A stretch of 16,325 nt of DNA from Chloroflexota bacterium (GTDB lineage: Bacteria; Chloroflexota; Ktedonobacteria; Ktedonobacterales; Ktedonobacteraceae). The position numbers were made by a program, and so were the translations under genes. Location of the stretch: contig CADDYT010000146.1 in assembly GCA_902810755.1 (NCBI GenBank), positions 1 through 16,325 of the forward strand, written 5' to 3'. A model generated the notes under the pieces. That model was not told where the DNA came from. It did not search any database and saw nothing but the letters and a program-made list of their open reading frames with translations. How positions within the stretch are numbered: position 1 is the stretch's first letter; every line of letters begins with the position of its first letter. Shown one piece after another: positions 6,266-13,294 of this stretch.

Positions 6266-8278
6266 GTGCGTTTCAGTTTGCAGGAAGTGAAAAAAACGGT
6301 GCAGCGTGGCGCGCTGTCGCTGCACTTTTTGCGACCCGGCGAGTTGCACGCAGAGATCGAGCGCATGATCGCTTACTATGAAGGGCTGCTCGGCGCGCCA
6401 CAGAAACGGTTTTCGCCCGACGAAGTGCGCGCGCTGGTGGGCGATTACCGGCTCGCCAACTGTCTGAACGCCACGTTGAGCGCGTGGTATAGCTGGCAGG
6501 GGCGCGCGTGGGCCGAAGTAGTGCGGCAGGCGGCAGGAGACGAGGCCATTACGCGGCTGGAAGCTGGCGGCATCACCTCTCCTGTCACGCTGCGCCTTGC
6601 GCTCTATCACTATGTGAACGAACACTATCATGGCTTTCTGCCTGCTGACCGGCGCGCCCCTGCTCTGCAGGCATTTGCCGCCACCTCTGGCCTCTCAGCC
6701 GCCGACCTGGAATACCTGCTCGCGCTGGATAGCGAGGACGAAGCCTTGCTCGTGCGTACCAGCGCGCAGCCGCCGACGGCGCGCGAAGTTGCCGCCCTCT
6801 ACAACCAGTGGGCCTTCGAGGCCGCGCTCTGCAACGCCTCAGATGTGCATTTCGTCATCGATTGCGGCGTCTTCCAGGCGGCGATGGCGGCAGAAAGCGG
6901 GCTGGGAGCGATCATCAAACGCCTCTGTTTCCTGGCGCGCAAGCTCGGCGTTTATTATGATCTTGCCTACGAGCCGACGCTGCCGGGCGTGGCTCCCCTG
7001 CTCCATCTCACGCTCTATGGGCCGCAGGATGTCACCGGCCTGCCACAGCAATACGGCCTGCGCCTCGCCCGTCTCTGCCGCTTCCTGCTCGGCTACAGCA
7101 CGGCAGGGGTGCGGGCTATTGAGGGCGGGCGTTCGGGTCGCAAGAGCGCGAAGCTCGTCAGCGCCCTGCTGGAAGCCTCGGCGGTTGTGCATCTCTCGCA
7201 GCGCGCCTATCGTTTCACCCTCGATACCAGCCTGCTCAACCTGCTGCCAGCGCCGGCGGATGAGGAAAACGGCGGTCTGGACGGAACGCAGCGTCAGAGC
7301 CAGCCTGAGCGCGAGGGCGCGGGAGCCTTCGATAGCGGCATCGAGCAATTATTCGCCGAAGCCTTTGCCGCCCTCGAACGCAGCCGGGGCGTCGATGGCT
7401 GGCGGCTGGAACGCGAGCCGGAGCCGCTGCTGCTCGAAGCAGGCGTGAACACGGCAGGCAGTGGCATTCAAAGCATTTTCATCCCCGATTTTGCTCTGAC
7501 CCGCGCCGCACGTCGTATTTATATGGAGATACTGGGCTTCTGGACGCCCGCGTATCGCGAACGGAAAGTGCAGAAACTGCAACAACTTCAGGACAGGGGT
7601 GATATCGTGCTGGCTATTCCTGTGGAAGCGCGCGAGGCCTTTGCCGCCATCGCCACCAGCTTCCCCGTTGTCTGGTATGAAGGCCAGCTTTCGGCAACCG
7701 ATGTCCTCAGTGTCCTGCACGCCTGTTACGACGATTTCGCCGAAAGAGTGGCGTTGATTGATGTGGAGGCCGTGCGCGCGCGCGTGCTGGCGGAGGGTCT
7801 GTTGCCGGAGCCTGCCTGCTACGAAGTGTTGCACTGCTACCGCCGCTCAGAGTTGCAGCGCGCCTCTGAACGCATCGTGAGCGGGATAAGCGAGGAGATC
7901 TCCTTTGTTCCCGGCATTGGCCTCTTTGCCATCCGCTGGATGGAACATCTCAAGCACTCGTTCGTAGAATGGATAGGCGAGCGGGGAGCGTTGTCGCTGG
8001 TCGATGCCCTGCGCGAGAGCAGGGAACGCTGGCCGCAGCTTATGACGTGTGAAGATGCCACGATCGAGGCTGTTATCAGTCTCTGGCCCGAAGTGCGTAT
8101 CAATCGCACGTCGATCTTCGCGGCCACCGTCGCGCTCGCCACGAATGAATCGACTTCTGAGCGGTTGCAGGACGTGGTTGAAGCCGCGCCCGTCAAACGG
8201 CAGGTGCGCGAGCGCAGGCCAGGCTATGGCAAGAAGCGTTCGACGGAAGAGACAGTACAGGGCGACCTGTGGGGATAG
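6266..8278 (+). CDS. DUF790 / Bax1-like nuclease (PD-(D/E)xK type)
   Basis: The protein has 670 residues from the GTG at 6266, chosen because GAGGTG (6255-6260) sits 5 bases before it; an upstream GTG at 6248 adds six residues. The N-terminal part has the DUF790 pattern (LHFLRPGEL..., GDYRLANCL...LSAWYSW). The nuclease core is clear: IPDF with D408, then YMEILGFW with E421, and Y430/K434 in AYRERKVQKL, matching the D...E-x-x-(Y/K) arrangement of RecB-superfamily nucleases. DUF790 proteins include archaeal Bax1, which binds the XPB helicase and cuts DNA near bubbles or flaps in repair. The protein seems longer than archaeal Bax1, with about 190 residues after the core, including a VLHCYRRSEL segment, whose role I cannot name. 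No helicase gene lies in the window. The kinase gene starts 3 bases after the stop, so the two are translationally coupled. Confidence 0.85.
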   Translation: MRFSLQEVKKTVQRGALSLHFLRPGELHAEIERMIAYYEGLLGAPQKRFSPDEVRALVGDYRLANCLNATLSAWYSWQGRAWAEVVRQAAGDEAITRLEAGGITSPVTLRLALYHYVNEHYHGFLPADRRAPALQAFAATSGLSAADLEYLLALDSEDEALLVRTSAQPPTAREVAALYNQWAFEAALCNASDVHFVIDCGVFQAAMAAESGLGAIIKRLCFLARKLGVYYDLAYEPTLPGVAPLLHLTLYGPQDVTGLPQQYGLRLARLCRFLLGYSTAGVRAIEGGRSGRKSAKLVSALLEASAVVHLSQRAYRFTLDTSLLNLLPAPADEENGGLDGTQRQSQPEREGAGAFDSGIEQLFAEAFAALERSRGVDGWRLEREPEPLLLEAGVNTAGSGIQSIFIPDFALTRAARRIYMEILGFWTPAYRERKVQKLQQLQDRGDIVLAIPVEAREAFAAIATSFPVVWYEGQLSATDVLSVLHACYDDFAERVALIDVEAVRARVLAEGLLPEPACYEVLHCYRRSELQRASERIVSGISEEISFVPGIGLFAIRWMEHLKHSFVEWIGERGALSLVDALRESRERWPQLMTCEDATIEAVISLWPEVRINRTSIFAATVALATNESTSERLQDVVEAAPVKRQVRERRPGYGKKRSTEETVQGDLWG

Positions 8279-8281
8279 GAC

Positions 8282-10264
8282 ATGGACGAACAGGCATTGA
8301 TAGGTATTACTCTTGGTACCTGTACCATTGAGCGATTGATCGGGCAGGGCGGTATGGGCGCCGTCTTTCTGGCGCAGCAGGCGCGACCGGTGCGTACTGT
8401 CGCCGTCAAAGTCCTGCTTCCCCCGCCGCATGCTGATGCGGACCAGCAGCGCATTTTCCTGGCCCGCTTCCGGCGTGAGGCCGATACAGTGGCGAAGCTG
8501 GAACATAAAAATATTCTGGAGATCTTTGAATATTCAGAGGCCGTCGTCAATCACCAGCCTCTGGCCTATCTGGTCATGCCCTACATTCGCGGCGGCACCC
8601 TGCGCGAACGCCTGGACGACATGCGCCGCGCCGGAGACTATCTCAGCTTCGACCACGTGCTGAACTACATCGACCAGATCGCCAGCGCCCTCAGCTACGC
8701 GCACAGCCTCGGCGTCGTGCATCGCGACCTTAAGCCCGCCAACCTGCTCTTCCACCAGGATGGTCGCCTGCTTTTGAGCGACTTCGGCATCGCGCGCCTG
8801 GCCGCCCTGCCCTCACTCACGCTCGCGGGCAGCTTTATGGGAACGGCGGAGTATGCCTCGCCGGAACAGGCCAGCGCCAGCGAACTGGATTTCCGTTCCG
8901 ACATCTATTCCCTCGGCATCATTCTCTATGAAATGCTGACCAACACCGTCCCCTTCAGCGGCTCCAACCCCTTCACCATTCTCTCGCAGCATTCCTATGC
9001 GTCTGTGCCTCCTATGAACACCTACCGACAAGACATACCGCTTGCCGTTGAGTCGGTGGTGATGAAGGCCCTGGCAAAGAAGCCGATTGACCGCTATCAG
9101 AGCGCCGTTGATCTCGCTACCGACCTGCGCGTCGCCGTTGCCAGCAGCCTCACGCCCGCCGGGCAACCGCTCCAACCGGGGATAGCCGGCATAGGAAGCT
9201 ACACACCACCCATACCGGTCGGGCAAGCCTCTCCATGGGACGCGGCAACCGAGCGCAGCCTGCCGCCTACAAGACCCGGCGGCCAGCATCCCTTCCTGCC
9301 GCCCGGCGGCAGCCCGGTCCCGCCCATCGACCTCGACGACTTCGTGTCCGGTGCCGACCGACAATTCATGGCCCCGCCCCTACCCGCCAGTGGGACAGCC
9401 GGAGCAGGCCCGGCCAACGCGCCCGCCCTGCATGCCAGCAGGCGCCTGTTCTTTTACAGCGCCGCGATCATTGCGCTGCTGGCGCAGGTTCTCGTCTTCC
9501 TGCTCTTACTGGGATCAAAAGCCTTTGGCCCCGCCGCGCCCGCCCTCGGCGTCCTGGCCGGAAGCGGCGTCAACCTGCTCATCCTCACCGCCATCGGTTT
9601 CACCGCCGTCACGCGCCAGCGCCGCACCGCGAAACATTTCTATCGCACGCTGATCGCTACCATCCTTGCCCTGGTCGCCAGTAGCGCGCTCATCAACTTC
9701 GGCGCCCCGGCAACCGGCCTGCGGCCCCTGCTGGCCTTCGTCCTGCTCCTGCTCAGCAATCTCTACGCCATTCGCCAGCTTGCTCAGGTCGATGCGAAAG
9801 GCGAACAGGTTGAGGTCGCCCCTGTCCACTGGCGCGGAGCCATCGTCGGTGCGCTCACCGGCCTGCTGCCGCTTGTCATCATCCTGCTCTTCGCCCTCGC
9901 TGCCTCGTCGGGACACGGCGTGCAGGGCGCGCCCCTCTCTCGTCTCTTCGGCCTGCTCCTCATCGCCCTCATCGGCGCTCCAACTCCTGGTGCCATGATG
10001 GCCGTCTGGCTCTCAAAGAAAATGTCTATGGCCTCCCTCGTGCGCAGCAGCGCCCTCGCCGGCCTTTTCCTCTTCGTCGCCGCCTTCCTGCTCGTCGCTC
10101 TGCTTGGCCCCATCCTCTCCGGCTCCAGCCTCTTCATCTTCCACCTCGGCCAGCCCCTGCTCACCATCATCCTGCTCGCTCTCTTTCTCGGCCTCGTCGG
10201 CAGCCTCCGCGCCATGCTCGACGCCTGGGTCTACTGGAATGTGGCGGGGAAGAAACGACCATGA
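8282..10264 (+). CDS. Membrane Ser/Thr protein kinase with about eight TM helices
   Basis: The protein has 660 residues. Kinase domain 8-285 with all key residues: GQGGMGAVF (21-29), VAVK K43, E66 in helix C, HRDLKPAN (147-154), DFG (167-169), SPEQ (193-196) and DIYSLG (207-212). It should be an active Hanks-type kinase. A Pro/Gly-rich linker (290-385) leads to hydrophobic segments at about 388-412, 420-442, 453-473, 480-500, 518-541, 552-577, 587-613 and 617-650, giving about eight helices with short loops. Bacterial receptor kinases of this class usually have one TM helix and an outer sensor domain. A polytopic C-terminus could sense the membrane state or a small molecule, which is inference. 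The ATG at 8282 lies 3 bases past the nuclease stop, with GGGGAT/AGGA just before it. The stop overlaps the next start as ATGA. The operon arrangement implies joint expression with the nuclease. Confidence 0.9.
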   Translation: MDEQALIGITLGTCTIERLIGQGGMGAVFLAQQARPVRTVAVKVLLPPPHADADQQRIFLARFRREADTVAKLEHKNILEIFEYSEAVVNHQPLAYLVMPYIRGGTLRERLDDMRRAGDYLSFDHVLNYIDQIASALSYAHSLGVVHRDLKPANLLFHQDGRLLLSDFGIARLAALPSLTLAGSFMGTAEYASPEQASASELDFRSDIYSLGIILYEMLTNTVPFSGSNPFTILSQHSYASVPPMNTYRQDIPLAVESVVMKALAKKPIDRYQSAVDLATDLRVAVASSLTPAGQPLQPGIAGIGSYTPPIPVGQASPWDAATERSLPPTRPGGQHPFLPPGGSPVPPIDLDDFVSGADRQFMAPPLPASGTAGAGPANAPALHASRRLFFYSAAIIALLAQVLVFLLLLGSKAFGPAAPALGVLAGSGVNLLILTAIGFTAVTRQRRTAKHFYRTLIATILALVASSALINFGAPATGLRPLLAFVLLLLSNLYAIRQLAQVDAKGEQVEVAPVHWRGAIVGALTGLLPLVIILLFALAASSGHGVQGAPLSRLFGLLLIALIGAPTPGAMMAVWLSKKMSMASLVRSSALAGLFLFVAAFLLVALLGPILSGSSLFIFHLGQPLLTIILLALFLGLVGSLRAMLDAWVYWNVAGKKRP

Positions 10265-10512
10265 ACGGCAACACACCGTTTGAGCAAATCATCCAGAAAA
10301 TTGACCCACAAAGCAAGCTCCTGCGTGCGTGGAAGCTAAAAGGTGGTGTCTCCGCGCAGGTGACGGCCTTTGAGCTTGCGCGTTCTGATGGGCAGAGCCA
10401 GAAACTGATTGTACGCCAGCATGGCCCCGCCGAACTCAAACACAACCCGCACTCGGAAGAGCCATTTTCAGGGCTTGTATTCCCCCAGTTCCGTCACCCA
10501 CTCGTGTTTTGA
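10261..10512 (+). pseudogene. Truncated phosphotransferase (APH/choline-kinase-like), N-terminus only
   Basis: The ATG at 10261 overlaps the kinase stop (ATGA), so it is translationally coupled. The frame runs 83 codons. Residues 10-65 look like the N-lobe of a bacterial phosphotransferase of the aminoglycoside phosphotransferase fold: KIDPQSKLLRAWKLKGGVSA, with the GGVSAQV turn at 28-34 and LIVRQHG at 49-55, followed by ELKHNP. The family normally continues for more than 200 residues, including the catalytic HxD loop. Here the match stops near residue 66, and the next 17 codons are the antisense of the HNH gene's 3' end. No remaining piece of the phosphotransferase appears in the window. I call it a 3'-deleted remnant. 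A short protein may still be made, but it would lack catalysis. The family call is from recognised pattern, not a search. Confidence 0.7.
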
Positions 10513-10926
10513 ACGTTCTCTCCATTGCGCGAATGCCTCTTTGCGGTGCTGCTCAAAGGTTTCTCCATCGCAACCATTGACCTGCATGAAGTGGGCGATA
10601 ACCTTATCGTAGTCGAGTTTGCCTTGACCGGCGAGCAGGCCGGAGAGGCCGATGTGTTTGACATGGTGGCACCATTCGCAGAGTGCTATGAAGCCTTGCA
10701 GGCTCTGGATATGCTGCTCGTCGTCGTAGCGCCAGATTTCGTGGCATTCGAGCTTGCCCGCCGCGCCACAGATACCGCAACGGTGGTTATAGTCAGCGTA
10801 GACCTGCTTGCGCAGTTTGTCCCACTGCGCCCGCGAAAGCACCTTGCGCATATTACTGTACCAGCACGTTTCCGGTACAAGCTCGATGGTCAGGCGAAGA
10901 TTGCCAGCTGGTTGTGTCTCGCTCAT
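10468..10926 (-). CDS. HNH endonuclease family protein
   Basis: The protein has 152 residues from the ATG at 10926. Residues 50-91 show the zinc-stabilised HNH pattern: C50-x-x-C53, then E60-C61-H62-E63 (ECHEIW), then C83-x-x-C86-H87 and H91 (CEWCHHVKH). The first His pair would supply the catalytic base and metal site. The tail (GKLDYDKVIAHFMQVNGC..., FxxHRKEAFAQWRERS) looks like a conserved extension of a stand-alone HNH family found in several bacteria. The upstream ribosome site is weak (AGAGAT). The open frame reaches 11127, but the extra 67 residues lack family character and lie in AT-rich promoter-like DNA. The stop at 10468-10470 coincides with the point where the phosphotransferase is broken, suggesting that arrival of this gene, or a deletion next to it, caused the truncation. 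No methylase is adjacent, so a restriction role has no support. Confidence 0.8.
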   Translation of the reverse strand: MSETQPAGNLRLTIELVPETCWYSNMRKVLSRAQWDKLRKQVYADYNHRCGICGAAGKLECHEIWRYDDEQHIQSLQGFIALCEWCHHVKHIGLSGLLAGQGKLDYDKVIAHFMQVNGCDGETFEQHRKEAFAQWRERSKHEWVTELGEYKP

Positions 10927-11126
10927 GGTTCTATCTCTGAATAACGGTGAAAAATCCGACAGAACGGCATGAAAATAGCATATCACTATCATGTCAGTAC
11001 GAAAAGCTCTGGCAATTTGCCGGAAAATGATATATATTTTCATCAATGACCGGTAAAAGACTGTATCAATATCGATTTTCTTATAGCCACAAATAGACTT
11101 GAAGACAGAAGAGAAGGATAACGCCA

Positions 11127-11249
11127 ATGGCCGCTGTTCTGAAGCTCATAGGAGGGAATAAAGCAAAGATTGAGAGTTTGCTCAAGAATTACAGGAAAGT
11201 GAAGCAGCAGCTGGAATCGCAAGCAGCGTTTTTCGGGAAGAAAAAGTAA
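11127..11249 (+). CDS. Small basic protein, 40 residues
   Basis: The ATG at 11127 has a strong AAGGA ribosome binding site (11114-11118) with 8-base spacing, and TAA at 11247-11249 is followed directly by a perfect-stem terminator. The product begins MAAVLKLIGGNKAKIESLL and ends FFGKKK. It has about ten Lys/Arg and few acidic residues, is free of Cys and Pro, and fits an amphipathic helix or short coiled coil. No signal peptide or TM helix is present. I do not recognise a family. A type I toxin, a small nucleic-acid-binding protein or a leader-type regulator are all possible. It is divergent from the HNH gene, with a 200-base AT-rich spacer between them (10927-11126) containing GAAAAT-GATATAT-ATTTTC (about 11024-11042). 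The good translation and termination signals make it a real expressed unit. Confidence 0.65.
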   Translation: MAAVLKLIGGNKAKIESLLKNYRKVKQQLESQAAFFGKKK

Positions 11250-11289
11250 TCAAAAGCCCGTTCCTATCGCGTCAGGAACGGGCTTTTGA
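11250..11289 (+). terminator. Strong intrinsic terminator (16-bp perfect stem)
   Basis: The arms TCAAAAGCCCGTTCCT (11250-11265) and AGGAACGGGCTTTTGA (11274-11289) are perfect reverse complements around an 8-base loop. The 3' arm supplies TTTT and is followed by TTTG. Read on the other strand it ends in TTTTGATTACTTTTT, so it can also serve the coiled-coil gene coming from the right. Confidence 0.9.
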
Positions 11290-11308
11290 TTTGATCTCAC
11301 AGAGTTGG

Positions 11309-11728
11309 CTAAGACGCTTCAGGTAGTCGCTCAAGAACCTGAGTAAGTAGCCTCTCTACGGTATCAAAGCGAGCGTCCATCTGGCCAAGATGAGCCTCAA
11401 CCCGGTCAAGACGAGCGTCCATCTGGTCAAGACGAGCCTCAACCCGGTCAAGACGAGCCTCAACCTGGTCAAGGCGGCCCTCAACCCGGTCAAGGCGAGT
11501 CTCAACCTGATTAAAGCGAGTGTCTATGAGGTTAAAGCGTGCTTCCAGTTGTTGTTCTGTCTTAATTTGATATTCTGCCAGTTGTTTGAAGCTGGCTTTC
11601 ATATCATCAGACAGATCTTTAATGCTCGTTGCTGTATCCTCGGATAGTTCTACGACGTGTGCATCTAGCATGATCTGTCGGCGTTCCAGTGCAGTTACTC
11701 TTGCCTCCAGGCGTGGTGCTGTACTCAT
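11309..11728 (-). CDS. Coiled-coil protein of heptad repeats
   Basis: The protein has 139 residues from the ATG at 11728, chosen because GGGAGG lies 9 bases upstream; the frame extends to 11779 without support. After a start MSTAPRLEARVTALERR, the sequence is almost entirely heptads, and from about residue 60 they become near-exact units of the type (R/H)LDxVEA. Leu/Phe and Val/Met occupy the a and d positions. This predicts one long, highly charged, soluble, probably oligomeric alpha-helical rod with no TM segment or catalytic domain. Similar short proteins are annotated only as coiled-coil or hypothetical. The gene lies 60 bases downstream of the amidohydrolase on the same strand but has its own TATAAT box. 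The heptads are encoded by 21-bp DNA repeats, so length variation between strains is likely. Confidence 0.75.
   Translation of the reverse strand: MSTAPRLEARVTALERRQIMLDAHVVELSEDTATSIKDLSDDMKASFKQLAEYQIKTEQQLEARFNLIDTRFNQVETRLDRVEGRLDQVEARLDRVEARLDQMDARLDRVEAHLGQMDARFDTVERLLTQVLERLPEAS
11365..11553. repeat. Nine tandem 21-bp units inside the coiled-coil gene
   Basis: Nine consecutive 21-base units start at 11365, 11386, 11407, 11428, 11449, 11470, 11491, 11512 and 11533. The consensus is about CAAGRCGAGCSTCAACCYGGT. The central units (11386-11511) are most alike, and the last two (11512-11553) have drifted. One unit equals one heptad, so the reading frame and helix register survive gain or loss of units. 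The opposite strand is also open for 85 codons, but only because of the repeat composition. Confidence 0.9.
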
Positions 11729-11762
11729 GGTTCGGTGCCTCCCTGCCCTCTGATCTGGCGTT

Positions 11763-11768
11763 ATTATA
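11763..11768 (-). promoter_or_regulatory. Candidate -10 box of the coiled-coil gene
   Basis: A perfect TATAAT on the minus strand would start transcription near 11756, about 28 bases before the ATG at 11728. A 6-base inverted repeat TAGCAA-GAATAT-TTGCTA (11774-11791) covers the -35 position and the amidohydrolase stop codon. It could be an operator or a weak hairpin. No good -35 sequence is present. Confidence 0.35.
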
Positions 11769-11788
11769 CCCGGTAGCAAGAATATTTG

Positions 11789-13063
11789 CTAGTGGGCGGG
11801 AAGCTGAACCGGTACCTTTGCCTCAAGCGTGTTCTTCGCAGCTTTGCCGCCTTTGAGAACGAGTTTGACGTTGTCCGCGCTGGCGATTTGCTTGATGTCG
11901 CTGAGGACGTTGCCGGAGACGATAATGATGTCGGCGAGCTTGCCCTCTTCGATGGTGCCGAGCTGCTTATCGAGGTGCAGCAGCTCTGCCGCGCGGGCTG
12001 TGCTGGCGAGGATGGCCTGCATGGGCGTCATACCATTTTCGACCATCAGTTGCAGTTCGTAGCCGTTTTCGCCGTGTTTGCCAACCCCGGAATCGGTTCC
12101 CATCGCGATCTTGACGCCTGCCTCTACCGCTTTACGGAAGCTCTGCTGATGGTCTTTGACGACGCTGATGGCTTTGGCGGCCATCATAGGGGGCAGGATT
12201 TCGGGATGTTCGCGTGAGAAATCGACGACGGCGAGCGGGGCAACCAGGGTGGGAACAAGCCAGACATCGCGTTCAAGCATGAGGTCGACCAGTTCGTCGG
12301 TGAGGTAGACGCCATGCTCGATGGAGGCCACGCCGGCCAGGATGGCGTTTTTGATGCCCTGCGTCCCCTGCGCGTGGGCCATGCAGCGTTTCTCCTGCGC
12401 CGCCGCTTCGTAGACGGCGGTACTGATCTCTTCGATGGTCAGTTGCGAGGAGGTGGGGGCGTCTGCTGTGGAGAGGACGCCGCCGCTGGTTGCCAGCTTG
12501 ATCCAGTCCGCGCCCGCCCGCAGGATTTCGCGAGTTGCCTTGCGCACGGCCTCGACGCCATCGACGACAGTGTGAGGCACATCGGGCAGGTTGATGCCGA
12601 ACATGCCGATATCGACACAGCAGGGATAGTAGCCGTCGCCGTGACCGCCCGTCTGCGAGATGATGGAGACGGCAACCTGCATGCGCGGCCCCGCCACAAT
12701 GCCGCGCTCGACGGCCATCTTGAGTCCGGCAGGCGAGCCGCCCGCATCGCGAATCGTCGTCACGCCCGCTTCCAGCGTAGCGCGCATACGCGGAATGGCT
12801 TGCAGCAGGCCCAGCGATGGCGGCGTGAGCAGGCCGCGCAACACGTCCGGGTATTCCAGCATGAAGTGAACATGGGTGTCAATGAGGCCGGGCAAGATAC
12901 TACCGCCCTGCGCGTCGATCACGGTAGCTCCCCGCGGAATCTGCACCTGCCCGTCGCGGCCAACGCGGCTGATGCGCTCGTCCTCAATAAGGATGGTCAT
13001 GCCTTCCTGCGGCTCGTTGCCGCGACCATCGATCAAAATGCCGTTTGTCAGTGCCAGGGTCAT
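11789..13063 (-). CDS. Metal-dependent amidohydrolase (imidazolonepropionase/prolidase-like)
   Basis: The protein has 424 residues, full length for the amidohydrolase superfamily. An N-terminal beta-sandwich part (3-55) precedes PGLIDTHVHF with the metal ligands H64 and H66. The bridging carboxylated lysine is probably K189 (DWIKLATSGG). Further ligands are H230 (MAHAQG), H250 (IEHGVYL) and D324 (MGTDSGV). The C-terminus returns to the sandwich (GKLADIIIVSGN). The pattern fits the group annotated as Xaa-Pro dipeptidase or aryldialkylphosphatase-like cytosolic hydrolases, which cleave N-acyl or dipeptide-like amides; the exact substrate cannot be read from sequence. No signal peptide is present. 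AAAGGA lies 7 bases before the ATG, and a good promoter lies at 13138-13166. The gene stands alone, divergent from the EF-hand-like membrane protein gene; no pathway partner is next to it. Confidence 0.9.
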   Translation of the reverse strand: MTLALTNGILIDGRGNEPQEGMTILIEDERISRVGRDGQVQIPRGATVIDAQGGSILPGLIDTHVHFMLEYPDVLRGLLTPPSLGLLQAIPRMRATLEAGVTTIRDAGGSPAGLKMAVERGIVAGPRMQVAVSIISQTGGHGDGYYPCCVDIGMFGINLPDVPHTVVDGVEAVRKATREILRAGADWIKLATSGGVLSTADAPTSSQLTIEEISTAVYEAAAQEKRCMAHAQGTQGIKNAILAGVASIEHGVYLTDELVDLMLERDVWLVPTLVAPLAVVDFSREHPEILPPMMAAKAISVVKDHQQSFRKAVEAGVKIAMGTDSGVGKHGENGYELQLMVENGMTPMQAILASTARAAELLHLDKQLGTIEEGKLADIIIVSGNVLSDIKQIASADNVKLVLKGGKAAKNTLEAKVPVQLPAH

Positions 13064-13137
13064 AGAAAAATCCTTTGCTAGCAGAGACTGGTGAGTGAAC
13101 CAGTTGCGAACAGTGGTGAGAAATACGTCCTGCCGAC

Positions 13138-13166
13138 AGTATATCTCGTGCAGAAATGAGAGACAA
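13138..13166 (-). promoter_or_regulatory. Predicted promoter of the amidohydrolase gene
   Basis: On the minus strand TTGTCT (13161-13166) and TATACT (13138-13143) are separated by exactly 17 bases, matching the consensus at 4/6 and 5/6. The leader would be about 68 bases before the ATG at 13063. Confidence 0.5.
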
Positions 13167-13221
13167 GCGAAGATATTTAGAAAATCTGTCCAGAATTGCC
13201 CCCAGATTTCACTTTTTCCCC

Positions 13222-13251
13222 TTGCATAATGGCCGCAAGGCAGTGTATACT
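13222..13251 (+). promoter_or_regulatory. Predicted promoter of the 13295 gene
   Basis: TATACT (13246-13251) matches the -10 consensus at 5/6, while TTGCAT (13222-13227), 18 bases upstream, is a weak -35. The first base of the 18-bp palindrome is the last base of the -10 box, so bound protein would block polymerase. Confidence 0.4.
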
Positions 13252-13268
13252 TGTTCCAACTGGAACAA
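13251..13268. promoter_or_regulatory. Candidate operator: 18-bp palindrome TTGTTCCA-AC-TGGAACAA
   Basis: Two perfect 8-base arms flank a 2-base centre, the size and symmetry of a site for a dimeric helix-turn-helix repressor. It spans the -10 end and the expected transcription start of the 13295 gene. No regulator gene lies in the window to pair it with. Confidence 0.55.
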
Positions 13269-13294
13269 ATTTTCTATTGAGAGGAGGTGACGAC

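Noticed and set aside
10927..11127. N-terminal extension of the HNH frame (67 residues)
   Set aside because: AT-rich, promoter-like DNA between divergent genes; it lacks family residues and would overlap the start of the 40-residue gene.
11390..11647. Plus-strand 85-codon frame with heptad-like repeats
   Set aside because: It exists only because the 21-bp repeats of the real minus-strand gene are open on both strands; no start signals and no continuation.
11690..11800. Amidohydrolase and coiled-coil genes as one operon
   Set aside because: Same strand and close (60 bases), but a TATAAT box and a small inverted repeat lie between them. Read-through remains possible, so only independent initiation is noted.
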